A DNA stretch of 64,000 nt from Desulfarculaceae bacterium (GTDB lineage: Bacteria; Desulfobacterota; Desulfarculia; Desulfarculales; Desulfarculaceae): positions 1-64,000 of the forward strand of contig JAIPEN010000007.1 in the NCBI GenBank assembly GCA_021737145.1, read 5' to 3'. The notes under the pieces are model-generated. The model was not told the DNA's origin. It searched no databases and saw only the letters and a program-made list of their open reading frames with translations. The position numbers were made by a program, and so were the translations under genes. Of this stretch, positions 25,240 to 34,305 are shown one piece after another. Position 1 is the first letter of the stretch. Each line of letters begins with the position of its first letter.

Positions 25240-26027
25240 GTGGCGGGCAAGAAAGCTGGGCCCTTGGCCTGTATAAGCGCTCGGTGCTCAAGCAGCAGAA
25301 GTTCGCGGCCATCAGCGGCCTGCTGGAGCCGACCACGGGCAAGCGCTGCCTGGACATCGGGGCGGACAACGGGGTCATCAGCCTGTTGCTGCGCCAAGGC
25401 GGTGGCGACTGGGCCAGCGCGGACCTGGCGCCCGAGGCGGTGGAGTCCATCCGCTCCCTGGTGGGCGGCCAAGTGGAGCGGATCGGCGGCGGGCCGCTGC
25501 CCTTCGCGGACAACGAGTTCGACTGCGTGGTGGTGGTGGACTTTCTGGAGCACATCCCGGACGACCAAGGCTTCGCGGCCGAACTGGGCCGGGTGCTGAG
25601 GCCCGGCGGCCAGTTGATCGTCAACGTGCCCCGCCAGCCCCGCTGGTCCCTGGTGTGGCCCCTGCGCCACGCCATCGGGCTCACCGACCAGTGGCACGGC
25701 CATCTGCGCCCCGGCTACCGCCGCGAGGGCCTGGCCGCCCTGCTGGAACCCTGGTTCGAGCCGATCAAGGCCGGCACCTACTGCAAAACTTTCTCCGAGC
25801 TGTTGGACACGGCGCTGAACTTCGGGTATGTGATCAAAAAGCGCGGCTCCGGCGGCCAGACCTCCACCGCCAAGGGGACGGTGGTCACGCAGGCCGACTG
25901 GCAGGCCGGCGGCAAGGGCCTGGTGGACGCAGCCTACCCGGTGATGAAAACCTGGGTGTGGCTGGACAAGCTGTTGCCCTTTTTCCGGGGATACCGATTG
26001 ATCGTCTCGGCGAGACGTAGAGGATAG
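25236..26027 (+). CDS. Class I SAM-dependent methyltransferase, second of the operon
   Basis: A 263-residue methyltransferase. Motif I is RCLDIGADNGVISLLLRQGG near residues 38-57. ADLAPEAVESI and LPFADNEFDCVVVVDFLEHI follow, then LGRVLRPGGQLIVNVPR. This is the Methyltransf_11 layout common in ubiquinone, glycan and lipid tailoring enzymes. The start is ATG 25236, which has GGGAGGG 5 bases upstream and overlaps the GT4 stop; the frame is open a little further upstream without a ribosome site. The next gene starts 3 bases after the stop, so expression is shared. Confidence 0.8.
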   Translation: MSGGQESWALGLYKRSVLKQQKFAAISGLLEPTTGKRCLDIGADNGVISLLLRQGGGDWASADLAPEAVESIRSLVGGQVERIGGGPLPFADNEFDCVVVVDFLEHIPDDQGFAAELGRVLRPGGQLIVNVPRQPRWSLVWPLRHAIGLTDQWHGHLRPGYRREGLAALLEPWFEPIKAGTYCKTFSELLDTALNFGYVIKKRGSGGQTSTAKGTVVTQADWQAGGKGLVDAAYPVMKTWVWLDKLLPFFRGYRLIVSARRRG

Positions 26028-26030
26028 AGC

Positions 26031-27017
26031 ATGAAGATACTGGTTACCGGCGGCACCGGCTTTACCGGCTCGGCCCTGGTCAAGCGGCTCATCGGACTGG
26101 GCCACGAGGTGGTGGCCCTGGACTACAAGGAGGGGCTGGTCCCCCAGAATTTGCGCGATGCCGGGGCCGAGGTGCACATCGGCTCGGTCACCGACGCGGA
26201 CCTGGTGGACCGCTGCACCCAGGGAGTGGAGATCGTCCATCACCTGGCCGCCGCCTTCCGCGAGCTCAACGTGCCCGAGTCCTATTACGACGAGGTGAAC
26301 ACCGGGGGCACGGAGAACGTGTTCAAGGCAGCGGCCAAGCACGGGGTGAAGAAGGTGGTCTACTGCTCCACCTGCGGGGTGCACGGCAACGTGGACAACC
26401 CCCCGGGCGGGGAGGAGGCCCCCATCCAGCCGGCCGACTATTACCAGCAGACCAAGTACAACGGCGAGGTGGTGGCCCAGAAGTGGTTCGCCAAGGGCAT
26501 GAAGACCACCATTCTCCGGCCTGCGGCCATCTACGGCCCCGGCGACCCGGAGCGCTTTTTCATGATCTACAGCCGGGTGGCCAAGGGGGTGTTCCCCATG
26601 TTCGGCTCGGGCAATACCCTGTATCACCCCCTGTACATCGACAATCTGGTGGACGCCTTCCTCCTGGCCCAGGAGGAGGACAAGGGGCTGGGACAGGCCT
26701 ACCTCATCGCGGACGAGCACTTCTATGCCATCGAGGAGCTGGTCAAGCGGGTGGCCAAGGCCATGGGCCGGCCGGTGCGCATCCCGCACTATCCGGTGTG
26801 GCCCCTGGTGGTGGCGGGGCATGTGTTCGAAAAGCTCTACAAGCCATTCAACGCCACCCCGCCCATCTTCCCCCGCCGGGTGGACTGGTACCGCCAGAAC
26901 CGGGCCTTCAAGATAAACAAGGCTCAGGCCGAGCTGGGCTACGCCCCCTCGGTGGGCATCGACGAGGGCCTGACCAACACCTATCTCTGGTACCAGGAGA
27001 TGGGCTACCTCAAGTGA
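26031..27017 (+). CDS. NAD(P)-dependent epimerase/dehydratase (extended SDR)
   Basis: A 328-residue SDR. The cofactor motif is MKILVTGGTGFTGSALVKRL, with acidic Asp near residue 32 (ALDYKEG). The catalytic motif YQQTK follows near residue 140, and ILRPAAIYGPGDP near 165. The 3-beta-HSD/cinnamyl-reductase-like spacing and HPLYIDNLVDAF resemble dehydrogenases acting on nucleotide sugars, sterol-like or polyprenyl compounds, so the reaction cannot be named. It is adjacent to two methyltransferases and glycosyltransferases, so a sugar or lipid tailoring step is likely. Confidence 0.8.
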   Translation: MKILVTGGTGFTGSALVKRLIGLGHEVVALDYKEGLVPQNLRDAGAEVHIGSVTDADLVDRCTQGVEIVHHLAAAFRELNVPESYYDEVNTGGTENVFKAAAKHGVKKVVYCSTCGVHGNVDNPPGGEEAPIQPADYYQQTKYNGEVVAQKWFAKGMKTTILRPAAIYGPGDPERFFMIYSRVAKGVFPMFGSGNTLYHPLYIDNLVDAFLLAQEEDKGLGQAYLIADEHFYAIEELVKRVAKAMGRPVRIPHYPVWPLVVAGHVFEKLYKPFNATPPIFPRRVDWYRQNRAFKINKAQAELGYAPSVGIDEGLTNTYLWYQEMGYLK

Positions 27018-27024
27018 GGCGATA

Positions 27025-27573
27025 GTGCCCACCCCCCTCGGCCACGCCCTGGCCGGACTGGCCGCGGGCACCGCGGCCACCGGCGGCCGCACCCTGCTGG
27101 GCCCGGTGAAGGACGTGGTGTTCTTCTGCGGGGTGGGAGTGATGGCCGACCTGGACTTTCTGCCCGGGCTCATCTCCGGGCAGGGCGCGGCCTGGCATAG
27201 GGGCATAAGCCACTCCATCGGCGCGGTGGCCGTGGCGGGGCTGGTGGCCTGGCTGTGGGGCCGGCGGCATGGCCTGGGCAAATGGCTGGCCCTGGGGGCC
27301 CTGGCCGCCTATGCCAGCCACATACTTTTGGATTTTCTCAACGTGGACACCAGGCCGCCCTTTGGGATACCCTTGCTGTGGCCCTTTTCCGGGGAGTATA
27401 TGCTCTCGCACCATGCTATATTTCCGGATGTGAAGCGCCACGGTTTCACCTGGGCCATCGTGCTCCACGACCTCAAGGCCGTGGGGTGGGAAGCCCTGTT
27501 GCTGGGGCCCCTGGCCGGGGCCGCCCTGTGGTGGCGGCAAGCGCGCCGGGCGCGGGAACAAGGAAGCATCTAA
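27025..27573 (+). CDS. YdjM-like (DUF457) membrane-bound metal-dependent hydrolase
   Basis: A 182-residue protein with four to five hydrophobic segments. Metal-ligand motifs are in the expected order: TPLGHALAGL near the N-terminus, GVMADLDFLPG (about residues 37-47), HRGISHSIGA (about 58-67) and SHILLDFLNVDTR (about 98-110). These match the LexA-regulated inner-membrane YdjM/DUF457 family, thought to hydrolyse a phospholipid or lipid-linked substrate. The start is GTG 27025, just after the SDR stop. Within this operon it could release a polyprenyl or glycerol-linked group, which is inference. Confidence 0.75.
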   Translation: MPTPLGHALAGLAAGTAATGGRTLLGPVKDVVFFCGVGVMADLDFLPGLISGQGAAWHRGISHSIGAVAVAGLVAWLWGRRHGLGKWLALGALAAYASHILLDFLNVDTRPPFGIPLLWPFSGEYMLSHHAIFPDVKRHGFTWAIVLHDLKAVGWEALLLGPLAGAALWWRQARRAREQGSI

Positions 27574-28533
27574 TTGGATTTATCAGTCGTCATACCGGTC
27601 TTTAACGAGAGCCCCAACCTGGAGGCCCTGCACCAGGAGATCCACGCGGCCCTGGAGCCCACCGGCCTGGACTATGAGGCGGTGTTCGTGGACGACGGTT
27701 CCCGGGACGACAGCTTCGCCGTCCTGGCCCGCCTGGCCAAGGACGACCCCCGCGACGTGGTGGTCAGGCTGCGCAAGAACTTCGGCCAGACCGCGGCCAT
27801 GAGCGCCGGGTTCGACCACGCCACGGGCAAGATCGTGGTCACCATGGACGGGGACCTGCAAAACGACCCCCGCGACATTCCCAAGCTGGTGGCCAAGCTC
27901 ACCGAGGGCTACGACATCGCGGCCGGCTGGCGCCATGACCGCCAGGATACCTGGCTCACCCGCAAGCTGCCATCCAAGCTGGCCAACGGCCTGATCAGCA
28001 AGATCACCGGGGTCAAGCTGCACGACTACGGCTGCACCCTCAAGGCCTTCAAGGCCGAGGTGATCCAGAATGTGCGCCTCTACGGCGAGCTGCACCGCTT
28101 CATCCCGGCCATCGCCTCGCTGATGGGGGTGTCCATCGCCGAGGTGAAGGTGAACCACCGGTCCCGGAAGGCGGGCAAGAGCAAGTATGGCCTGGGGCGC
28201 ACCCCCCGGGTGCTTTTGGACCTGATCACGGTCAAGTTCCTGCTCTCCTACGCCACCCGGCCCATCCAGATATTCGGCCTTTGGGGCCTGGCCGCCTTTG
28301 GGGCGGGCTTCCTTTTGGGCCTGTACTACACCTGCCTTAAGTTCTTCGCCGGGGTTCCCCTGTGGGGCAAGCCCGGCCTGTTCCTGGCCGTGCTCCTGCT
28401 GTTCATCGGAGTGCAGCTCATCTGCATCGGCCTGCTGGGCGAGATGCAGGTGCGCACCTATTACGAGGCCCAGGCCAAGCCCATCTACGCCGTGCGCCAG
28501 GTGATCAACCACCCCAAGGGCCGGCAGGACTGA
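27574..28533 (+). CDS. Family 2 glycosyltransferase, GtrB/DPG-synthase type, membrane-anchored
   Basis: A 319-residue GT2. DLSVVIPVFNESPNLEALHQ, FVDDGSRDDSF, LRKNFGQTAAMSAGFDHATG and the metal motif TMDGDLQNDPRD come in order; two C-terminal membrane helices (about residues 225-245 and 265-290) flank a short loop. This is the polyprenyl-phosphate glucose (GtrB/DPG1) group, which loads a sugar on undecaprenyl phosphate at the inner face of the membrane. The start is TTG 27574, with AAGGAAG (27560-27566) 7 bases upstream and the previous TAA directly before it. A CCGGGGG/CCCCCGG hairpin (28537-28555), without a T-run, lies just after its stop. Confidence 0.9.
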   Translation: MDLSVVIPVFNESPNLEALHQEIHAALEPTGLDYEAVFVDDGSRDDSFAVLARLAKDDPRDVVVRLRKNFGQTAAMSAGFDHATGKIVVTMDGDLQNDPRDIPKLVAKLTEGYDIAAGWRHDRQDTWLTRKLPSKLANGLISKITGVKLHDYGCTLKAFKAEVIQNVRLYGELHRFIPAIASLMGVSIAEVKVNHRSRKAGKSKYGLGRTPRVLLDLITVKFLLSYATRPIQIFGLWGLAAFGAGFLLGLYYTCLKFFAGVPLWGKPGLFLAVLLLFIGVQLICIGLLGEMQVRTYYEAQAKPIYAVRQVINHPKGRQD

Positions 28534-28570
28534 CCGCCGGGGGGCTTGCCCCCGGTCCAAGGACCGCGCC

Positions 28571-29665
28571 TTGAAGCTCATCTACGATCTAAGGCTGTTG
28601 ACCGGCCAGATGCATGGCATGTCCCGCTATGCCCTGGAGCTGTTGAAGGCCATGCTGGCCGAGGAACCGGAGTTGCAGGTGGGGGCGCTTATCCGCAAGC
28701 CCGAGCATTCGGCCATGCTGCCCGCGGACAAGCGGGTGCTGGCCATGGCCTGCAACCTGGCCCCCTATAGCCTGGTCAGCCAGATGAGCCTGCCCCGGCT
28801 GCTGGACGGCCTCAGGCCCGAGGTCTACCACTGCCCCTTTTACGCCCCGCCCGCCAAGTTCAATGGCCCCATGGTCTTTACGGTGCACGACCTGATTCAC
28901 CTCAGGTTTCCCAAGGACCACGGCCTCAAGCACCGCCTGTTTTATCTATGGTTCGTGTCCCCGGCGGCCAAACGGGCCTCGTTCGTCTTCACCCCCAGCG
29001 AGCACAGCAAAAAGGACCTCATCGAGCTGATGGGGGTGCCGGAGAACAAGATCGTCATCACCCCCAACGGAGTGGGCGAGGTGTTCACCCCGGCGGATGG
29101 CCCGGTGGAGCCGCCGGCCGGTTTCCCGGCCCGTTATATCCTGGGGGTGGGCAACCCCAAGCCCCACAAGAACCTGGGCGCACTGGTGGCGGCCCACGAG
29201 CAGCTTAATGCCCGGCCACCCGAGGGCGTGGAGGTTCCGCCCCTGGTGATCGTGGGGGTGAAGCCCGGCGCGGCCGCCTGGGCCAAGCCGTCCGAGCGCC
29301 TGGTGCTGTTGCCCTCCCTGGAGGACGCGGACCTGGCCCGGGCCTACCGGGCGGCCGAGGCGGTGGTCATGCCCTCGCGCTACGAGGGCTTCGGCCTGCC
29401 CGCCCTGGAGGCCATGGCCTGCGGCGTGCCGGTGCTGGCCGCCAAGCGCGCCTCCCTGCCCGAGGTGGTGGGCGAGGCGGGCCTGCTGGTGGAGCCCGAC
29501 GCCGAGTCCCTGGCCGGGGGCCTGGCCCGGCTGCTGGCCGAGCCCGGGCTGGCCGCGCGCCTCGGCGCCGCCGGGCCCGCACAGGCGGCCCGCTTCTCCT
29601 GGCAAAAGAGCGCCCAGACCACCCTGCGCATATACCGCCGGGTGGCCCGGAGCTACGGGGCGTGA
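28571..29665 (+). CDS. Family 4 glycosyltransferase
   Basis: A 364-residue GT4. The N-terminal domain has MKLIYDLRLLTGQMHGMSRY, PMVFTVHDLIHLRFPKDH and FTPSEHSKKDLIELMGVPEN. The C-terminal nucleotide-sugar domain has ILGVGNPKPHKNLGALVAAH, then VMPSRYEGFGLPALEAMACG (the E-x7-E motif, near residues 265-285). It resembles mannosyl- and glucosyltransferases of O-antigen or exopolysaccharide clusters. The start is TTG 28571 with a weak GGA site, and its stop overlaps the next GTG, so the two GT4 genes are coupled. Confidence 0.85.
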   Translation: MKLIYDLRLLTGQMHGMSRYALELLKAMLAEEPELQVGALIRKPEHSAMLPADKRVLAMACNLAPYSLVSQMSLPRLLDGLRPEVYHCPFYAPPAKFNGPMVFTVHDLIHLRFPKDHGLKHRLFYLWFVSPAAKRASFVFTPSEHSKKDLIELMGVPENKIVITPNGVGEVFTPADGPVEPPAGFPARYILGVGNPKPHKNLGALVAAHEQLNARPPEGVEVPPLVIVGVKPGAAAWAKPSERLVLLPSLEDADLARAYRAAEAVVMPSRYEGFGLPALEAMACGVPVLAAKRASLPEVVGEAGLLVEPDAESLAGGLARLLAEPGLAARLGAAGPAQAARFSWQKSAQTTLRIYRRVARSYGA

Positions 29666-30837
29666 GCCCTCTGCCGGCCATGCCCGGCCTGGCCGGGGCC
29701 AGGGTGGTGCTGGTGCACGACTGGCTCACCGGCATGCGCGGGGGCGAAAAGGTGCTGGAGGCCCTGTGCCGCCTGTTCCCCGAGGCGCCCCTGTACACCC
29801 TGCTGCACCTGCCCGGTTCGGTGAGCCCGCTCATCGAAAACCGGCCCATTCACACCAGCTTCGTGCAAAAAATGCCCTTTGCCGCCCGGCGCTACCGTCA
29901 CTATCTGCCCCTGTTCCCCCGGGCCATGGAGAGGCTCGCCATGCCTCCCTGCGACCTGGTGCTCTCCACCAGCCATTGCGTGGCCAAGGCGGCCAGCCCG
30001 CCGCCGGGGGCCATGCACGTGAGCTATCTGCACACCCCCATGCGCTACGTCTGGGATATGTACCCCGAGTATTTCGGCCCTGGCCGGGGCGGGGCGGCCC
30101 GCTACGTCATGCCCCTGCTCAGGCGCGGCATGCAGCGCTGGGACGTGGCCACCTGCGGGAGGGTGGATCACTTCATCGCCAACAGCCGCCACGTGGCCCG
30201 GCGCATCCGGCGCAACTACGGCCGGGGCGCGGAGGTCATCCCCCCGCCGGTGGAGGCCGGGCGCTTCGCCCCCACCGCCCAGGTGCAGGGCTACTACCTG
30301 GTGGTCAGCGCCCTGGTGCCCTACAAGAGGGTGGATCTGGCCGTGGAGGCCTGCACCAAGGCCCGCAAACGGCTCAAGGTGGTGGGCCGGGGGCCGGAGG
30401 AGGCCCGCCTCAAGGCCATGGCCGGGCCCACGGTGGAGTTTTTGGGATGGGTGGGCGACGAGCATTTGGCCGACCTCTACGCACGGGCCAAGGCCTTTTT
30501 GTTCCCCGGCGAGGAAGACTTCGGCATCACCCCCCTGGAGTCCATGGCCTCGGGCCGGCCGGTGATCGCCTATGCCCGGGGCGGGGCCCTGGAAACGGTG
30601 GTGGGGCTGGACGATTCCCAAGGGCGCGCCCCCACGGGCCTGTTCTTCCACCAGCAGGACGCCGAGGCCCTGCGGGCCGCCATGGACCAGCTGGAAGACG
30701 CCCTGGAGCGCTTCGACGCCCAGGAGCTGGCCGGGCACGCGGCGGGCTTTGACACCGCTCGTTTCATGGAGCGCATGGCCGCTCATTTGGAGGACTTGGC
30801 CTCCGGCCGGGGCGTTGCCTCTGGAGGCGGGCAGTGA
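29662..30837 (+). CDS. Family 4 glycosyltransferase (WbaZ/mannosyltransferase-like)
   Basis: A 391-residue GT4 of the mannosyltransferase type: VVLVHDWLTGMRGGEKVLEA, LSTSHCVAKAASPPPGAMHV, YLHTPMRYVWDMYPEYF, then VVSALVPYKRVDLAVEACTK, and FPGEEDFGITPLESMASGRP (E-x7-E). The HTPMRYxWD block is typical of enzymes adding mannose to lipid-linked oligosaccharides. It is the last gene of the operon that starts at 21762. The start is GTG 29662, overlapping the previous stop. The two GT4s before it, the GT2 and this one give enough transferases for a short repeat unit. Confidence 0.85.
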   Translation: MSPLPAMPGLAGARVVLVHDWLTGMRGGEKVLEALCRLFPEAPLYTLLHLPGSVSPLIENRPIHTSFVQKMPFAARRYRHYLPLFPRAMERLAMPPCDLVLSTSHCVAKAASPPPGAMHVSYLHTPMRYVWDMYPEYFGPGRGGAARYVMPLLRRGMQRWDVATCGRVDHFIANSRHVARRIRRNYGRGAEVIPPPVEAGRFAPTAQVQGYYLVVSALVPYKRVDLAVEACTKARKRLKVVGRGPEEARLKAMAGPTVEFLGWVGDEHLADLYARAKAFLFPGEEDFGITPLESMASGRPVIAYARGGALETVVGLDDSQGRAPTGLFFHQQDAEALRAAMDQLEDALERFDAQELAGHAAGFDTARFMERMAAHLEDLASGRGVASGGGQ

Positions 30838-30853
30838 TAGAGTTTGTACCTGC

Positions 30854-30885
30854 GGGCCGCTGCTAAAGGCGGCCCTGAGCTTTTG
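30854..30885 (+). terminator. Weak hairpin after the glycosyltransferase operon
   Basis: GGGCCGC (30854-30860) pairs with GCGGCCC (30869-30875), followed by TGAGCTTTTG. The T-run is short and offset, so termination may be partial before trkA. Confidence 0.4.
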
Positions 30886-30914
30886 TCATGCTGTGAGCGC
30901 CCTGGGAGGGGTCC

Positions 30915-32276
30915 GTGCAGATTTTGATCATCGGCGCCGGCGAGGTGGGTTTCCACACCGCGCTCCGGCTGTCCCATGAGGGGCACCGGGTGGTGGTGGT
31001 GGACCGCCAGCCAGACCGGGTGCGCCAGATATCCGAGCAGATGGACGTGCAGACCCTGGTGGGCACCGGCTCCAGCCCGGCGGTGCTCCGGGCCGCGGGG
31101 GTGGACCACTGCGACCTGGTGCTGGTGGTCACCAACAGCGACGAGGTCAACCTGACCGCCTGCCGTTTTGCCCGGCTTTTGGCCCCGGCGGCCACCCTCA
31201 TCGCCCGCATCCGGTCGGCCGACTACCTGGACTTCTTCGAAGAGGTAGGCGCGGCCAGCCTGGACGTGGACACGGTGATCAACCCCGAGCGCGAGGTGGC
31301 CAACCAGATACTCGAATTTTTGGCCGTGCCCGCGGCCAGCAGCGTCGCTGAATTCGCCGGGGGCAAGGTGAAGATGCTGGGCCTCAAGATCCCGGCCACC
31401 TGCCCCCATGTGGGCCGCCCCCTGCACGAACTGCGCATCACCGGAGGGCCGCGCTATCTGGTGGTGGCCATCGAGCGGGGAGGCCAGGTGATCATCCCCG
31501 GCGGCGGCGACGTGATCCTCTCCGAGGACCTGGCCTACGTGGTCACCCGGCGGGAGAACACCGAGCAGGTGGTGGCCCACTTCGGCCTGCCCAACCAGCC
31601 GGTCAGGAACCTGGTGGTGGTGGGCGGCGGAGCCATCGGCCGCCTGGTGGCCGCCGGAACCCGCGAGATGGGCGTGAAGATGCGCATCATCGAAAAGAAC
31701 GCCGCCCGCTGCGAGACCCTGGTGGACCAGCTGGAGGACGTGACCATCTTGAACGGCGACGGCACCGACCTCTCGCTCCTGGAAGAGGAGAACGTGGGCG
31801 CGGCCGACGTGTTCGCGGCGGTGACCGACGACGAGGAAGAGAACGTGCTCATCGCCATGCTGGGCCGCAAGATGGGCGCGCGGCGCACCATCGCCCGGGT
31901 GGCTCATCTGGGCTACGTGCCCCTGGTCAGCTCCCTGGGCCTGGATTTGGTGGTGAGCCCCCGTTTCGCGGCGGTGGGCGCCATCCTCAGACACCTCAGG
32001 GCGGGCAAGGTCTTGTCCGTGGCCCCGCTCAAGGACGAGAACACCGAGGTCATCGAGGTGGAGGCCCAGGAAACCTCGGCGGTGGTCAACCGGCCCCTGT
32101 CCCAGGTCAAGCTGCCCCAGGGATCGCTGGTGGCCGCGGTGATCCGCAACGGCGAGGTGGAGATCGCCACCGGCGACACGGTGGTGCGGCCGGGCAACCA
32201 GCTGGTCATCTTCGTAACCCGCCAGGTGCTCAAAAAGGTGGAAAAGCTCTTGACCGTGCGCCTGGAATACTTCTAG
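30915..32276 (+). CDS. trkA: Trk potassium uptake system NAD-binding protein TrkA
   Basis: A 453-residue protein made of two RCK units in tandem. The first starts MQILIIGAGEVGFHTALRLS with VVVVDRQPDRV (GxGxxG plus acidic end). The second begins LVVVGGGAIGRLVAAGTREM near residue 233. Each is followed by an RCK_C-like segment. TrkA is the cytoplasmic gating ring of the Trk potassium channel and binds NAD(H) and ATP. The start is GTG 30915 with GGGAGGGG upstream. trkH lies 24 bases downstream, so the two form a complete minimal Trk transporter. Confidence 0.95.
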   Translation: MQILIIGAGEVGFHTALRLSHEGHRVVVVDRQPDRVRQISEQMDVQTLVGTGSSPAVLRAAGVDHCDLVLVVTNSDEVNLTACRFARLLAPAATLIARIRSADYLDFFEEVGAASLDVDTVINPEREVANQILEFLAVPAASSVAEFAGGKVKMLGLKIPATCPHVGRPLHELRITGGPRYLVVAIERGGQVIIPGGGDVILSEDLAYVVTRRENTEQVVAHFGLPNQPVRNLVVVGGGAIGRLVAAGTREMGVKMRIIEKNAARCETLVDQLEDVTILNGDGTDLSLLEEENVGAADVFAAVTDDEEENVLIAMLGRKMGARRTIARVAHLGYVPLVSSLGLDLVVSPRFAAVGAILRHLRAGKVLSVAPLKDENTEVIEVEAQETSAVVNRPLSQVKLPQGSLVAAVIRNGEVEIATGDTVVRPGNQLVIFVTRQVLKKVEKLLTVRLEYF

Positions 32277-32300
32277 ACGCGGCGCGGGAGGGATTCACTC

Positions 32301-33752
32301 TTGGGTCTGGCCTACGTACTTTCCCTTACCGGAGTGCTGTGCATGGGCACGGGGCTGTTCATGCTCCTGCCCCTGGGCATCGCCCTGCTCTACGGCGAGC
32401 CCGGCTGGCGGGCCTTTGCCATAGGCATGGGCGTCAGCCTCCTGTTGGGCGCCACCCTGTTTTTCCTGTTCCGCGACAAAAAGACCCGCGAGCTGAACCA
32501 CCGCCAGGGCATGGCCATCGTGGGCATCTCCTGGCTGGTGGCCGGCCTGCTGGGCGGGGTGCCCCTGGCTCTGTCCGGCGACTTCAGCGGCTTCACCGAC
32601 GGGGTGTTCGAATCCATCAGCGGGTTCACCACCACCGGGGCCAGCGTGCTCACCAACGTGGAGGCGTGCCAAAAGTGCGTGCTGTTCTGGCGGGCCCTCA
32701 CCCACTGGCTGGGGGGCATGGGCTTCATCGTCTTGTCGGTGGCCATCCTGCCCTTCATAGGCGTGGGCGGCATGCAGCTTTTCAGGGCCGAGGTGCCCAG
32801 CCCCACCCCGGACCGCCTGGCCCCGCGCATCACCGACACGGCCAGCGTGTTGTGGAAGGTCTACGCCGCGCTCACCGCCGCCGAGGTGGGTCTTCTCATG
32901 CTGGGCGGCATGGACTGGTTCGATTCGGTGTGCCACGCCTTCGCCACCATGGCCACCGGCGGCTTCTCCACCAAAAACGCCTCCATCGCCGGCTTCCACA
33001 GCGACTACATCGACGTGGTGGTGACCATCTTCATGCTTCTGGCGGGCATGAACTTCACCCTGCACTTCCAGATGTTATGGCAGCGCCGCTGGAGCGCCTG
33101 GTGGCGCAACGAGGAGTGGCGCACCTACATGTATCTTTGGGCGGCGGCCACGGTGGTGGCGGCCCTGGCCCTGGACTGGGAGGCCGGCGACGCCCTGTGG
33201 GAGGCGGTGCGCCTGTCCGCCTTCCAGGCGGCCACCATCCTCACCACCACCGGATTCGCCACCACCGACTACTCCCTGTGGCAGCCGGTGGCCGTGGGAG
33301 TGCTGGTGGTGCTCATGTTCGTGGGCGGCTCGGCCGGCTCCACCGGCGGCGGGCCCAAGGTCATGCGGGTGATGGTGGTGTTCAAGCAGGTGGCCGCCGA
33401 GCTCAAGCGCCTGGTGCACCCCAGGGTGGTGGCTCCGGTGCGCCTGGAGCATCACACCGTGGAGCGCTCCATCGTGGCCTCGGTGTGGGGCTTCATGGGG
33501 GCCTACATCGCCTGCTTCATCGTGGTGGGCCTGTTCCTGAGCACCATGGGGCTGGACCTGGTCACCTCCTTCAGCGCATCCATCGCCTGCCTGGGCAACA
33601 TCGGCCCGGGCCTGGGCTCGGTGGGTCCGGCGGGCAACTACGCCCATCTTCCGGCCGCGGCCAAATGGCTTCTCAGCCTGGCCATGATCGTGGGGCGGCT
33701 GGAGGTGTACACCGTTCTGGTTTTGTTCTTGCCCGAATTCTGGCGAGATTAG
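32301..33752 (+). CDS. trkH: Trk potassium transporter membrane subunit TrkH
   Basis: A 483-residue membrane channel of the SKT family. Four pore-like repeats are visible: SGFTTTGASVL near residue 108, ATGGFSTKNAS near 217, TTTGFATTDYS near 315, and ACLGNIGPGLGSVGPAGN near 430. The conserved glycines serve as the potassium filter, and THWLGGMGFIVLSVAILP follows the first pore. It works with TrkA at 30915. The start is TTG 32301 with GGGAGG about 9 bases before it. A hairpin and T-run follow at 33842. Together with the possible compatible-solute genes near the window end, this suggests osmotic adaptation, which is inference. Confidence 0.95.
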   Translation: MGLAYVLSLTGVLCMGTGLFMLLPLGIALLYGEPGWRAFAIGMGVSLLLGATLFFLFRDKKTRELNHRQGMAIVGISWLVAGLLGGVPLALSGDFSGFTDGVFESISGFTTTGASVLTNVEACQKCVLFWRALTHWLGGMGFIVLSVAILPFIGVGGMQLFRAEVPSPTPDRLAPRITDTASVLWKVYAALTAAEVGLLMLGGMDWFDSVCHAFATMATGGFSTKNASIAGFHSDYIDVVVTIFMLLAGMNFTLHFQMLWQRRWSAWWRNEEWRTYMYLWAAATVVAALALDWEAGDALWEAVRLSAFQAATILTTTGFATTDYSLWQPVAVGVLVVLMFVGGSAGSTGGGPKVMRVMVVFKQVAAELKRLVHPRVVAPVRLEHHTVERSIVASVWGFMGAYIACFIVVGLFLSTMGLDLVTSFSASIACLGNIGPGLGSVGPAGNYAHLPAAAKWLLSLAMIVGRLEVYTVLVLFLPEFWRD

Positions 33753-33841
33753 GGCCTTCTTGCAAAAGTAGCGGCTTCGCCGAACGACAGGGTGACAATT
33801 GGTTTGGAATAGAGCGAGGCGGCTCAGGCGAAACCCTGTCC

Positions 33842-33864
33842 GCTTGTTTTAAACAAGCATTTTT
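33842..33864 (+). terminator. Terminator after trkAH
   Basis: GCTTGTTT (33842-33849) and AAACAAGC (33851-33858) form a perfect stem, followed by ATTTTT. It is 90 bases after the trkH stop. Confidence 0.7.
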
Positions 33865-33891
33865 GGGCCTATGAACAGAAGGAAGCTCATG

Positions 33892-34305
33892 CTATTTTGC
33901 CGTATAAGTAATGCATGAAAACTTTCCCAAGTCTCGCAGATGCCTACCCCAAAAACCCCAGCCAGCCACCACTATGGCTGCTATTTTATCTGTACCAGAG
34001 GCGTAGATATAGCAGTCGTGAAGATCGCCTGAGAGTAAAATCCTGCCGTTTTTAATCTTGTGAGGCATGGGTACATTATCTTTTGTAATCTTAATTTCCC
34101 CCGCACGGGTAATTACCATCTGCAAGCCGTCAACTCTTTCGTCATTGTCCCAAGGAAGAGTCCACACACCGGCTGAGAATACCGGCGGGAGTCCTTTAAC
34201 CGTAGGTTTGCCAGTGTTTGGATATACTCCGACTCCTGGAGTACATGCAAAAGAGATAAGAATAGTGATTAAAACACCAACAATGAATGGTAAATGCTTT
34301 CTCAT
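33892..34305 (-). CDS. Small predicted lipoprotein, unknown function
   Basis: A 137-residue protein I do not recognise. Residues 1-21 are a signal peptide: MRKHLPF, a hydrophobic core VGVLITILI, then SFAC, a plausible lipobox with the lipid-bearing cysteine at 21. The mature part has no membrane segment and few cysteines, and no domain I can name. Base composition is much more AT-rich than the neighbours and codons such as ATA, TTA and AAT are frequent. This points to horizontal acquisition. It is alone on its strand between trkH and the vitamin genes, with an IR element nearby. Confidence 0.6.
   Translation of the reverse strand: MRKHLPFIVGVLITILISFACTPGVGVYPNTGKPTVKGLPPVFSAGVWTLPWDNDERVDGLQMVITRAGEIKITKDNVPMPHKIKNGRILLSGDLHDCYIYASGTDKIAAIVVAGWGFWGRHLRDLGKFSCITYTAK

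Noticed and set aside
28537..28555. CCGGGGG/CCCCCGG hairpin between the GT2 and GT4 genes
   Set aside because: No T-run follows and the operon clearly continues; not called a terminator.
32339..33874. 511-codon frame overlapping trkH
   Set aside because: It reads as His/Arg/Gly-rich low-complexity text; trkH in the other frame has all the channel motifs.
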